The notes: generated from the sequence alone by a model not told the origin. DNA of 8,733 bases from an uncultured Pseudomonadota bacterium (GCA_937863215.1 CALMFQ010000474.1:1-8733); one strand, 5' to 3'; counted from the first letter of the stretch, positions 1-7,441 are shown. Numbers and translations: made by a program.

Positions 1-303
1 ATCACCGACTTTGCCCAGCATGCGCTCGGCGATGTGGTCTATGTCGAGCTGCCGGAAGTCGGCGCACAGCTGGCAGCAGGCGCCGAAGCCGGTGTGGTGG
101 AATCGGTGAAAGCCGCATCCGACGTCTATGCACCGATCGCCGGCGAGATCGTTGCCGTCAACCAGGCGCTGGTCGATGCACCGGAAAAGGCCAATCAGGA
201 CCCATACGGCGATGCCTGGTTCTTCCGCATCAAACCGGCCGACGCCAACGCGCTGGCCGGCCTGCTCGACGCTGCCGGCTACGCCGCCGCAATCGGCCAG
301 TAA
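1..303 (+). CDS. gcvH: Glycine cleavage system H protein, 3' part only
   Basis: H protein is the mobile lipoyl carrier of the glycine cleavage system: it takes the aminomethyl group from P protein, passes it to T protein, and is reoxidised by L protein. Frame 1 is open from the window edge to the TAA at 301-303, giving 100 residues. The first residues (ITDFAQHALGD) align with the ITEHAQ..LGD region of E. coli GcvH, so about 28 N-terminal residues lie outside the window (family length about 125-130). The lipoylation motif ESVKAASDVYAP is intact, with the lipoyl lysine codon AAA at 109-111. The conserved region PYGDAWFFRIKP follows. The GTG at 34 is internal and is not the start. gcvP follows on the same strand after a 144-nt gap; gcvT, if present, must lie to the left. 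The identification is secure. Confidence 0.97.
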   Translation: MTDFAQHALGDVVYVELPEVGAQLAAGAEAGVVESVKAASDVYAPIAGEIVAVNQALVDAPEKANQDPYGDAWFFRIKPADANALAGLLDAAGYAAAIGQ

Positions 304-318
304 TTCATCCTTAAAATC

Positions 319-410
319 TTGAACCACAGAGTTCACAGAGAACTCAGAGCAAGCACGGAGAGAACTCCAGCCGGTTTCTCTGTGTGAGCTCTGCGCTCTC
401 AGTGGTTCAA
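319..410. repeat. Imperfect inverted repeat of CACAGAG-like units in the gcvH-gcvP gap
   Basis: The outer 9 bases TTGAACCAC (319-327) are perfectly complementary to GTGGTTCAA (402-410). Inside, both arms carry degenerate copies of an A/CACAGAG unit: CACAGAGTT, CACAGAGAA and CTCAGAGCA in a period of about 9 in the left arm, and the complements CTCTGTG, CTCTGCG and CTCTCAG in the right arm. The whole 92-nt element could fold into a long, interrupted hairpin. It fills most of the gap between gcvH and gcvP. There is no run of T after the right arm, so a simple intrinsic terminator is unlikely. Repeats of this CACAGAG flavour occur dispersed in many proteobacterial genomes, which suggests a REP- or MITE-like relic. 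That reading is inference: only one copy is visible here. Confidence 0.7.
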
Positions 411-447
411 GGCTCTGCTCTTCCAGAATTTGCCGGGGTTGCCCTAC

Positions 448-3330
448 ATGACCATCACGCTTAACGCTCTCGAAAACCATCATGAATTCATCCAGCGCCA
501 CATCGGCCCGTCGGCGGCCGAACGCGCTGCCATGCTCAAGGAGATCGGAGCCGCTTCGCTCGATGATCTGGTAGCGCAAACCGTACCGGAATCGATCCGG
601 CTGCAGCAGCCGCTGGCAATCGGCGCGCCACAGAACGAACACGAAGCGCTGCAGGCCCTGAAGGCGATTGCCGGCCGCAACAAGGTGCAGAAATCGCTGA
701 TCGGCATGGGCTATTACGACACCATCACGCCCAAAGTCATCCTGCGCAACGTGTTCGAAAATCCCGGCTGGTACACCGCCTACACCCCGTATCAGGCCGA
801 GATTGCCCAGGGCCGTCTGGAAGCGCTGCTGAACTACCAGCAGATGATCATCGACCTGACCGGCCTGGAGCTGGCCAACGCCTCGCTGCTGGACGAAGCC
901 ACTGCCGCAGCCGAAGCGATGGCAATGGCGCGCCGGGTCTCCAAGTCCAAATCCAATGCGTTTTTTGTCGATGCCGCCTGTTTCCCGCAGACCATCGATG
1001 TGGTCAAGACCCGCGCCGCCTATTTCGGCTTCGAGCTGATCGTCGGCAACGCCGATCAGGCGGCCAGCGCCGATGTGTTCGGCGCCCTGCTGCAATATCC
1101 GAACCAGCGCGGCGAGCTGCTGGATCTGAGCGACATCATCGCAGCGCTGAAAACCAAAGGCGCGGTCAGCGCTGTCGCCACCGATTTGATGGCACTGCTG
1201 CTGTTGAAATCGCCGGGCGAGATGGGTGCCGACATTGCGCTCGGCACCTCACAGCGTTTTGGCGTGCCGATGGGCTTCGGCGGCCCGCACGCGGCATTCT
1301 TTGCCACGCGTGACGAGCACAAGCGTTCGGTGCCGGGCCGCATCATCGGCGTATCGGTCGATGCGCGCGGCAAAAAAGCCCTGCGCATGGCGCTGCAGAC
1401 GCGCGAACAACACATCCGCCGCGAAAAGGCCAACTCCAACATCTGCACTTCGCAGGTATTGCTGGCCAATATCGCCTCATTCTATGCCGTATACCACGGG
1501 CCACAGGGATTGCAGCGTATCGCACACCGTATCCACCGCCTGGCGGCGATCTGCGCCGAAGGACTGCGTCAGGCCGGTTTCAAGGTCAGCAACGCCACCT
1601 TCTTCGATACTTTCCAGGTCGAAACCGGCGCCGATACCGCTGCAATCCTGCAACGCGCCGAGCAAGCCGGCTACAACCTGCGCCATAGCGCGGCAGGCAC
1701 GGTTGGCCTGTCTTTCGATGAAAAATGCAATCGCGACGACATCGGCAAACTCTGGCACGTGTTTGCCGACGGCAAGGCGGATGGCCTGCATGTCGATGCC
1801 ATGGATGTGCGCCTGTCGCATGTCGACAAGCCGATTCCGGATGGCATGCTGCGCAAGAGTGCCTACCTGACGCACCCGGTATTCAACCGCTACCACACCG
1901 AACACGAAATGCTGCGCTACATCAAGCGCCTGGAAAACAAGGATCTGGCGCTGAATCACTCGATGATTTCGCTTGGCTCTTGCACCATGAAGCTGAACGC
2001 GACCAGCGAAATGATTCCGGTCACCTGGCCGGAATTTGCCGACATCCACCCGTTTGCACCGCGTGACCAGGTGCAAGGTTACCTGCAAATGATCGGCGGG
2101 CTGGAATCGATGCTGAAAGCCGTGACTGGCTTCGACGCCATCTGCATGCAGCCGAACTCCGGCGCGCAAGGCGAATACGCTGGCCTGGTGGCGATCCAGC
2201 GTTACCACGCATCGCGGGGCGATGCACAGCGCAATATCTGCCTGATCCCGAAATCGGCACACGGCACCAACCCGGCCACCGCTCAGATGTGTAATCTGCA
2301 GGTGGTGGTAGTGGATTGTGACGACAGCGGCAACGTCGATGTCGCCGACCTGCAGGCCAAGGCGGAAAAACACGCCGCCAATCTGTCGTGTCTGATGATC
2401 ACCTACCCGTCGACGCACGGCGTGTTTGAAGAGTCGATCAAGCAGATTTGCGACATCGTGCACAGCTTCGGCGGCCAGGTGTACATGGACGGCGCCAACA
2501 TGAACGCGCAGGTGGGGCTGACCCAGCCGGCACTGATCGGCGCCGACGTCTCGCACATGAACCTGCACAAGACCTTCGCCATTCCGCACGGTGGTGGCGG
2601 CCCGGGCATGGGCCCGATTGGCCTGAAAGCGCATCTGGCACCGTTTGCATCGAACCACGCAGTGGCACCGATCGAAGGCCCGAACCAGGGGCGCAGCGCA
2701 GTGTCGGCGGCACCGTTCGGCTCGGCATCGATTCTGCCGATCTCCTACATGTACTGCGCAATGCTCGGCGCCGAAGGCCTGCGCATGGCAACGCAAGTGG
2801 CTTTGCTCAACGCCAACTACATTGCCACCCGCCTCAACCCGCACTACCCGGTGCTGTATACCGGCAGCAAGGGCCGCGTGGCGCACGAGTGCATCATCGA
2901 TATCCGCCCGATCAAGGCCGCCTGCGGCATCAGTGAAGTGGATATTGCCAAGCGCCTGATGGATTATGGTTTCCATGCCCCCACCATGTCGTTCCCGGTG
3001 GCCGGCACGATCATGATCGAGCCAACCGAATCGGAATCGAAAGCCGAACTGGATCGTCTGATTGAGGCGCTGATCGCCATTCGTGAAGAAATCCGCCAAG
3101 TGGAAGCCGGCCAGTGGCCACAGGATAACAATCCGCTGAAAAACGCCCCGCACAGCCAGTCGGACGTGATCGGCAGCGACTGGACTCGCCCTTACAGCCA
3201 GCAGCAGGCGGTGTTCCCGCTGGAATGGGTGAAAGACAACAAGTTCTGGCCGTCGGTGAACCGTATCGACGATGTGTATGGCGACCGCAACCTGTTCTGT
3301 GCCTGCGTGCCAGTCAGCGACTACCAGTAA
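448..3330 (+). CDS. gcvP: Glycine dehydrogenase (decarboxylating), P protein
   Basis: The PLP-dependent P protein decarboxylates glycine, releases CO2 and transfers the aminomethyl group to the lipoyl arm of H protein. The product is 960 residues, a full-length single-chain P protein (E. coli 957). It opens with the typical EFIQRHIGPS segment and has GMGYYDT near residue 90. The fold-type-I N-terminal half is followed by the catalytic C-terminal half. The PLP lysine is K708 in NLHKTFAIPHGGGGPG, next to the glycine-rich loop, and it matches the lysine position in E. coli. The C-terminal part has the conserved EPTESES and WPSVNRIDDVYGDRNL blocks. I chose ATG 448, with GGGG at 435-438 as a weak ribosome site. 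A TTG at 430 is in frame but would put that GGGG inside the coding sequence. The ACT-domain gene begins 14 nt downstream. No truncation or frameshift is seen. Confidence 0.98.
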   Translation: MTITLNALENHHEFIQRHIGPSAAERAAMLKEIGAASLDDLVAQTVPESIRLQQPLAIGAPQNEHEALQALKAIAGRNKVQKSLIGMGYYDTITPKVILRNVFENPGWYTAYTPYQAEIAQGRLEALLNYQQMIIDLTGLELANASLLDEATAAAEAMAMARRVSKSKSNAFFVDAACFPQTIDVVKTRAAYFGFELIVGNADQAASADVFGALLQYPNQRGELLDLSDIIAALKTKGAVSAVATDLMALLLLKSPGEMGADIALGTSQRFGVPMGFGGPHAAFFATRDEHKRSVPGRIIGVSVDARGKKALRMALQTREQHIRREKANSNICTSQVLLANIASFYAVYHGPQGLQRIAHRIHRLAAICAEGLRQAGFKVSNATFFDTFQVETGADTAAILQRAEQAGYNLRHSAAGTVGLSFDEKCNRDDIGKLWHVFADGKADGLHVDAMDVRLSHVDKPIPDGMLRKSAYLTHPVFNRYHTEHEMLRYIKRLENKDLALNHSMISLGSCTMKLNATSEMIPVTWPEFADIHPFAPRDQVQGYLQMIGGLESMLKAVTGFDAICMQPNSGAQGEYAGLVAIQRYHASRGDAQRNICLIPKSAHGTNPATAQMCNLQVVVVDCDDSGNVDVADLQAKAEKHAANLSCLMITYPSTHGVFEESIKQICDIVHSFGGQVYMDGANMNAQVGLTQPALIGADVSHMNLHKTFAIPHGGGGPGMGPIGLKAHLAPFASNHAVAPIEGPNQGRSAVSAAPFGSASILPISYMYCAMLGAEGLRMATQVALLNANYIATRLNPHYPVLYTGSKGRVAHECIIDIRPIKAACGISEVDIAKRLMDYGFHAPTMSFPVAGTIMIEPTESESKAELDRLIEALIAIREEIRQVEAGQWPQDNNPLKNAPHSQSDVIGSDWTRPYSQQQAVFPLEWVKDNKFWPSVNRIDDVYGDRNLFCACVPVSDYQ

Positions 3331-3332
3331 TC

Positions 3333-3336
3333 GGAG
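3333..3336 (+). promoter_or_regulatory. Ribosome binding site deciding the ACT-protein start
   Basis: GGAG lies 8 nt before ATG 3345, directly after the gcvP stop. The reading frame stays open upstream inside gcvP, but this site and the onset of the ACT-domain homology fix the start at 3345. Confidence 0.7.
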
Positions 3337-3344
3337 CGAAAAGC

Positions 3345-3872
3345 ATGTCAGTATTTCTCGTTGTAACCGTGATCGGCGACGATCAACCGGGGCTGGTGGA
3401 ACAACTGTCGGCCACGATCAGTCACCATGGCGGCAACTGGCTCGAATCGAGCATGTCGCACCTGGCAGGCAAATTTGCCGGCATCCTGCGGGTGGAAGTT
3501 GCCGCGGCACGCGCCGAAGAGCTGAAAGCCGCGCTCGGCCAGCTGGCGCAGTTGAAAGTGATGGCGGAAACAGCCGTCGGCCAGCCGAAACGCGGCCCGA
3601 ACCGTCGCTGGCAACTGTCGCTGGTCGGCCACGACCGCATCGGCATTGTGCGCGAGGTATCGCAGGTGCTGGCGCAATACGACGTCAACGTGGAAAAACT
3701 CACCACCCACACCGCACCGGCGGCAATGTCGGCGGAAATCATGTTCCACGCGCATGCGGAGCTGGAAGCCGATGCCGGGCTGGATCAGGCCGCACTGCAG
3801 CGCGATCTGGAGCGGCTGTCGGATGATCTGATCGTCGATATTGACCTGCAGCAGAGCGTCGAGCACCAGTAA
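3345..3872 (+). CDS. Double ACT-domain protein, GcvR-like glycine cleavage regulator
   Basis: The product is 175 residues with two ACT domains. The first, about residues 4-75, contains GDDQPGLVEQLSATISHHGGN. The second, about residues 88-170, contains GHDRIGIVREVSQVLAQYDVNVEKL. The G-x-D-x-x-G-[IL]-V loop of each domain is the usual ligand-binding or dimer edge of ACT modules. There is no DNA-binding domain, as in E. coli GcvR (190 residues), which acts by binding GcvA rather than DNA. The gene starts 14 nt after gcvP and probably shares its transcript, which supports a role in sensing glycine or a related amino acid. No gcvA-like gene is visible here, so its partner is unknown. The stop (TAA 3870-3872) is 8 nt before the next gene. 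Assignment to the GcvR-type ACT family is strong; the regulatory function is inferred. Confidence 0.85.
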   Translation: MSVFLVVTVIGDDQPGLVEQLSATISHHGGNWLESSMSHLAGKFAGILRVEVAAARAEELKAALGQLAQLKVMAETAVGQPKRGPNRRWQLSLVGHDRIGIVREVSQVLAQYDVNVEKLTTHTAPAAMSAEIMFHAHAELEADAGLDQAALQRDLERLSDDLIVDIDLQQSVEHQ

Positions 3873-3880
3873 CCCGACTC

Positions 3881-4762
3881 ATGAGCTACACGCCACGCTA
3901 TCCGGCGCGCAGCGAATTCGTCCAGCTGCGCCAGACCGGCTACCATCTGCTGCATTGGGGCGATCCCGGCCTGCCCAAGCTGTTTCTGCTGCACGGCTGG
4001 ATGGACGTGGCGGCATCGTTCCAGTTCCTGATCGATGCGCTGCCGCAGCAATGGCATGTGATTGCGCCGGACTGGCGTGGTTTCGGCCAGAGCCAGTGGA
4101 ACCGCGAGAGCTATTATTTTCCCGATTACCTCGCCGATCTGGATGCGCTGCTTGACCACTACCAGCCCGATGGCGCAGTCAGACTGGTCGGCCATAGCCT
4201 GGGCGGAATCGTCGCCAGCCTGTATGCCGGCGTCCGCCCGCAACGGGTAGCAAAACTGATCAGCATCGAAGGCTTCGGCCTTGCCGCCACCCAGCCGGAA
4301 CAGGCGCCCGACCGCCTGCGGCGCTGGCTGGATGAGAACCGCCGGCAACATGATTTTCACACCCATTCCGGACTGGACGCTATCGCCACGCGGCTGATCA
4401 AATCCAACCCACGCCTAAGCGCCGACAAGGCGGCATTTCTGGCGCCATGGGTTGCCGAGGGCAGCGATGCCGGGGCCAAATACCGTTCCGACCCGCGCCA
4501 CAAGATGGTCAACCCGATCCTGTTCCGGCTGGAAGAAGCCAAGGCGATCTGGCGTCAGGTGACCGCCCCGACGCTATGGATCAGCTCCGACGCCACGTGG
4601 CTGGAAAGCCTGCTGAAAGAAACACCGCAGCAATTCGCCGAGCGCAAGGCCTGTTTCACCAGGCTGGAAGAAGTCAGCATCAACGATGCCGGACACATGC
4701 TGCATCACGACCAGCCCGAGCTGCTGGCACAGGCACTGGCCACTTTCCTGTTTGCCGCCTGA
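3881..4762 (+). CDS. Alpha/beta hydrolase, substrate unknown
   Basis: A 293-residue alpha/beta-hydrolase-fold enzyme, probably cytoplasmic because no signal peptide or membrane segment is seen. The oxyanion-region motif HGWMD is followed by DWRGFGQS. The nucleophile elbow is GHSLGG, with Ser106. A plausible acid is Asp237 in ISSDATW, and the catalytic His is His272 in NDAGHMLHHDQPE. All three triad members are present in the expected order, so the enzyme should be active. The length and the RGFG motif fit the group that holds haloalkane dehalogenase-like, epoxide hydrolase-like and esterase enzymes. I cannot choose a substrate from sequence. Its ATG lies 8 nt after the ACT gene with no clear Shine-Dalgarno sequence, so translation may be coupled. 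It is the last gene before the hairpin at 4768-4808. Confidence 0.9.
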   Translation: MSYTPRYPARSEFVQLRQTGYHLLHWGDPGLPKLFLLHGWMDVAASFQFLIDALPQQWHVIAPDWRGFGQSQWNRESYYFPDYLADLDALLDHYQPDGAVRLVGHSLGGIVASLYAGVRPQRVAKLISIEGFGLAATQPEQAPDRLRRWLDENRRQHDFHTHSGLDAIATRLIKSNPRLSADKAAFLAPWVAEGSDAGAKYRSDPRHKMVNPILFRLEEAKAIWRQVTAPTLWISSDATWLESLLKETPQQFAERKACFTRLEEVSINDAGHMLHHDQPELLAQALATFLFAA

Positions 4763-4767
4763 GCCAT

Positions 4768-4808
4768 AAACGACAACGCCATCCTGAGGAGGGATGGCGT
4801 TGTCGTTT
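4768..4808. terminator. Perfect 17-bp hairpin between convergent genes, likely bidirectional terminator
   Basis: The arms 4768-4784 (AAACGACAACGCCATCC) and 4792-4808 are exact reverse complements, with a 7-nt loop TGAGGAG. The hairpin starts 5 nt after the hydrolase stop and ends 27 nt before the stop of the minus-strand gene. The A/T ends of the stem supply a short TTT on each strand, but there is no long T run. Position between converging genes and the perfect stem favour a shared terminator. It may alternatively work mainly by protecting mRNA 3' ends. Confidence 0.8.
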
Positions 4809-4835
4809 GCCGTACAGGCATTTACCGGCGGCGAA

Positions 4836-5543
4836 TCAGAACACCACCTGCCGGTTCGGCCCGATCGATGCAGCCTCACCGATGCGCGCCTCGGCACTCG
4901 GGTCCTGAATCCAGAAATAGTAGTACTCGCGCGCCAGTTGCACGAATACCTGTTGCCCCTCACTGGTACTGAACAGCGGCAACAATGCTTCAACTGCGGC
5001 ACGGTATACCTTGGGCGACGATTCGTGCTCGCGCGATACATACAGCAGCAGCTTCAGCAAACGTTCGCGTACATCGATTGCCGCCTGCGACAGGCCATTG
5101 GTGTACAACTGCGACAGATAGCGCTCCAGCGCCGGGGTATCCGGGCAACTCCAGCCATCGTCGGAATCCATCTGCGCCAGCAGATCGGTCAGCGTGCCCT
5201 GTACCGAAATATGTACCGGGTTGGGCTCGAAGATATTGGCGTTGTTCAGCTTGACCAGCGACTTCACATCGCCGATCCAGAAGTTGTAAAACTCGCGTGC
5301 CGCTGTCTTGAACATCGACTGCGACACCTCGTCATCGGGGAAATTGCGCAGCACCTCGTCGACCGTCAGCCGATAGCTATCCCCGCTCAGTTCCCGGTCT
5401 TTCAGGGCACTGGTCAGATGGCGCAGGAAATGCTTGCGCAGGTTGATGTCCTTCGTCGACGCACCCTTGGAGCGGAGCAAGGTTACATAGGCTTCAAGCG
5501 GATTGTCGTTGAGATCCTGATCGGGCTCGGCAACCATTATCAT
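4836..5543 (-). CDS. Unrecognised 235-residue protein with an internal duplication
   Basis: I do not recognise this family. The protein has no signal peptide, membrane segment or known catalytic motif and is probably soluble and mostly helical. Two tandem units are visible: residues 16-92 (beginning LEAYVTLLRSKG, ending AAREFYNFWIGD) and residues 139-214 (beginning LERYLSQLYTNG, ending LAREYYYFWIQD). By hand alignment about 28 of 76 positions are identical with one gap. A linker of about 46 residues, containing DSDDGWSCPD, joins them, and a short tail follows. The start is uncertain: Met1 (ATG at 5541-5543) and Met3 (5535-5537) are both possible and neither has a clear Shine-Dalgarno sequence. 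Codon use and GC content resemble the neighbours, which argues against recent transfer. The gene appears to stand alone, convergent with the hydrolase and separated from recN by 239 nt. Confidence 0.85.
   Translation of the reverse strand: MIMVAEPDQDLNDNPLEAYVTLLRSKGASTKDINLRKHFLRHLTSALKDRELSGDSYRLTVDEVLRNFPDDEVSQSMFKTAAREFYNFWIGDVKSLVKLNNANIFEPNPVHISVQGTLTDLLAQMDSDDGWSCPDTPALERYLSQLYTNGLSQAAIDVRERLLKLLLYVSREHESSPKVYRAAVEALLPLFSTSEGQQVFVQLAREYYYFWIQDPSAEARIGEAASIGPNRQVVF
4902..5129 (-). repeat. Second copy of the intragenic protein repeat
   Basis: This encodes residues 139-214 of the unrecognised protein, homologous to the copy encoded at 5268-5498. The best conserved part is its end, AREYYYFWIQD. 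The duplication is clear in protein but diverged in DNA, so it is old. Confidence 0.75.
5268..5498 (-). repeat. First copy of the intragenic protein repeat
   Basis: This encodes residues 16-92 of the unrecognised protein, paired with the copy at 4902-5129. It ends in AREFYNFWIGD, matching AREYYYFWIQD of the second copy. Confidence 0.75.
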
Positions 5544-5782
5544 TGTGTAATATCGTCGGTTGAAGAAAAAGTCGCGGTCACAGGCGTAACAGCCACAGCC
5601 GTACCATTCCGCCCATTCAGCATAAATAATACATGAGACAAATCACTCACGTACACAGATATAACGTCATTATCCGGGGGAACTGAAGCGACCGTTGCAG
5701 CGTGTCGGGCTGGCGGGCGCTACGGGCCAGCTCCGAGCCTGATTTCAGAATAAACCGCCGGGGTCAAAAGTCAATCAAAAAT
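5544..5782. other. Noncoding gap with A/T-rich part, presumably promoter of the unrecognised gene
   Basis: No plausible gene is seen in these 239 nt. The part at about 5615-5665 is distinctly richer in A/T than the surroundings. On the minus strand it offers several -10-like hexamers (TATTAT, TATGCT, TATATC), but none has a convincing -35 partner at 16-18 nt, so I do not name a promoter. Just after the recN stop the minus strand is T-rich (TTTTTGATTGACTTTT), without a strong hairpin in front of it. An 8-bp imperfect stem lies at 5707-5714 and 5726-5733 with an 11-nt loop; its role is unclear. The recN transcript end and the start signals of the next gene probably both lie here. Confidence 0.5.
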
Positions 5783-7432
5783 CTATGCCGACAGCATTTC
5801 CGCTGCGTGTTTGCGGGTGGTTTCGGTGATATCGATGCCACCGAGCATGCGTGCAATCTCGTCGATCCGTTGCGGTGTTGCCAGCTGAATGATTTGCGAA
5901 CGGGTCTGCCCGTCCTGCATGCGCTTTGCTACCTGCCAGTGGTTATCGCCACGCGCGGCGACCTGCGGCAGATGGGTCACACACAGCACCTGATAGTGCT
6001 GCCCAAGGCGCTTGAGCATTTGCCCGACCACTTCGGCTACGCCACCGCCGATGCCGACATCGACTTCATCGAACACCAGCACCGGTACCGAGGCAACCTG
6101 CGATACGATCACCTGCAACGCCAGACTGATACGCGACAATTCGCCGCCCGACGCCACCTTGCTCAGCGGCCGCGGCTCCATGCCGGCGTTGGCGGAAACC
6201 AGAAACTCGATCTGCTCCAGCCCGTGGGCGGATGGCGCAGCCTCATTGAGTTGCACCACAAACCGGCCACTGCTCATTGCCAGCGCGTGCATCTCGTGGC
6301 TGACTTTCTGCGCCAGCTCGCCGGCAGCCCGATGGCGCACCTGTGACAGTCGCTGCGCCAATTCGCGATATTCCGCTTCGGCCGCCTGTTCGTGCGCCAG
6401 CAGATCGGCATCGTCGGCACCCGGCCCAAGTTCCTGCAGGCGCAGCTGCTTCTGGCGCAGCAGCTCGTCGAGCTGCTCCGGTTGCACACGGAATTTGCGC
6501 GCTGCGCCATAAGCGGTATTCAGCTTCCGGTCGATTTCCTGCAGTCGCGCCGGATCCAGCTCTACCCGCTGCACATAGCGCCGCAGCGCTTGCGCGACTT
6601 CGCGCAGCTGGATATCCGCCGAGTCCAGCAACTCCGCCATTTCCTGCAATTGTGGATCGAACTGGCACAGCTCGGTCAATTTGTGTTGCGCCGCCGCCAG
6701 CAATGCCAGGCAGTTCACTTCTTCATCCGCCAGCGCCGCGACAACCAGCTGGCCGCCCTCGATCAGGCTGGCGGCATGCGACAGGCGCGCCTGCTCTGCC
6801 TGCCATTCGCTCCATTTCTGCGGTGTGCACTCGGCCGCCTCCAGCTCCTTGAGCTGCCACAGCAGCTGCTCGCGTTCGGCGGTAAATGCCGCGGCGTTGG
6901 CCTCGCGCTGCTGGCGCAGTCGGCGTAGCTCGCTCCAGGACTGAAACGCGCTTCTGACCTGACGTGCCAGTTCACCCTGGCCGGCGTAGGCATCGACCAG
7001 CTGACGCTGTGCATCCGCGCGCAGCAGAGATTGATGCGCATGCTGGCCGTGAATGTCGATCAGAAACTCGCCGATCTCGCGCAGTTGCTGCACGGTTGCT
7101 GCGCGACCATTGATAAAGGCGCGCGAACGGCCGCTGGCGTCCAACGTGCGGCGTAGCGCCAGATGGGTTTCATCGTCCAGCTCCTGCTGCGCCAGCCAGG
7201 CAGCGGCAGCCGGCAGGCAGGCAAGGTCGAATTCGGCTTCGATTTCGGCACGCTCACAGCCGCCACGCAGCATGCCGGGATCGGCACGCTCACCCAACAC
7301 CAGCCCGAGGGCGTCGATCAGGATCGATTTGCCGGCGCCGGTTTCACCGGTAAGCACGGTGAATCCTGGCCGGAACTCCAGCTCCAGCCGGTCAACGATG
7401 ACGAAATCACGGATACGCAGCGACAACAGCAT
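5783..7432 (-). CDS. recN: DNA repair protein RecN
   Basis: RecN is an SMC-like ATPase that acts in the cytoplasm on DNA double-strand breaks during RecA-dependent recombination. The product is 549 residues, the usual length. It opens with MLLSLRIRDFVIVDRLELEF and the Walker A motif GETGAGKS (residues 29-36). A long, Gln/Glu/Arg/Leu-rich central coiled-coil region spans roughly residues 150-390. The ABC signature SGGELSR is at 428-434, Walker B VLVFDEVD has Asp455 and Glu456, and the switch histidine is His487 in VTHLPQ. All ATPase motifs are intact. The ATG is 9 nt after the nadK stop, so the two are probably co-transcribed. I see no clear LexA-type operator directly before it, and the short gap leaves little room for a separate promoter. 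Confidence 0.97.
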   Translation of the reverse strand: MLLSLRIRDFVIVDRLELEFRPGFTVLTGETGAGKSILIDALGLVLGERADPGMLRGGCERAEIEAEFDLACLPAAAAWLAQQELDDETHLALRRTLDASGRSRAFINGRAATVQQLREIGEFLIDIHGQHAHQSLLRADAQRQLVDAYAGQGELARQVRSAFQSWSELRRLRQQREANAAAFTAEREQLLWQLKELEAAECTPQKWSEWQAEQARLSHAASLIEGGQLVVAALADEEVNCLALLAAAQHKLTELCQFDPQLQEMAELLDSADIQLREVAQALRRYVQRVELDPARLQEIDRKLNTAYGAARKFRVQPEQLDELLRQKQLRLQELGPGADDADLLAHEQAAEAEYRELAQRLSQVRHRAAGELAQKVSHEMHALAMSSGRFVVQLNEAAPSAHGLEQIEFLVSANAGMEPRPLSKVASGGELSRISLALQVIVSQVASVPVLVFDEVDVGIGGGVAEVVGQMLKRLGQHYQVLCVTHLPQVAARGDNHWQVAKRMQDGQTRSQIIQLATPQRIDEIARMLGGIDITETTRKHAAEMLSA

Positions 7433-7441
7433 GGTTCAGTC

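Noticed and set aside
321..400. CRISPR-like or tandem repeat array
   Set aside because: The CACAGAG units are short, degenerate and arranged as two opposing arms. There are no conserved repeats with unique spacers.
430..447. TTG start adding 6 residues to gcvP
   Set aside because: ATG 448 gives the family-typical N-terminus and leaves GGGG at 435-438 as a ribosome site. The TTG start has no better signal.
304..447. Glycine riboswitch before gcvP
   Set aside because: I see no recognisable tandem glycine aptamer. The gap is mostly occupied by the inverted repeat, and such riboswitches usually precede the first gene of the operon.
1477..3153. Long minus-strand open frame of 558 codons opposite gcvP
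   Set aside because: It lies wholly antisense to the strongly conserved gcvP, is rich in His, Arg, Val and Gln as expected for a shadow of GC-rich codons, and shows no domain I recognise.
4794..5636. Plus-strand open frame of 280 codons opposite the unrecognised protein
   Set aside because: It begins inside the terminator hairpin and its Arg/Gln/Leu-rich composition looks like an antisense shadow. The minus-strand frame has an internally repeated, protein-like sequence, which the shadow does not explain otherwise.
5707..5733. Hairpin (8-bp stem including a G-T pair, 11-nt loop) as the recN terminator
   Set aside because: There is no T run after it on the minus strand, the loop is large, and it lies about 50 nt or more beyond the stop. 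It may be chance in GC-rich sequence.
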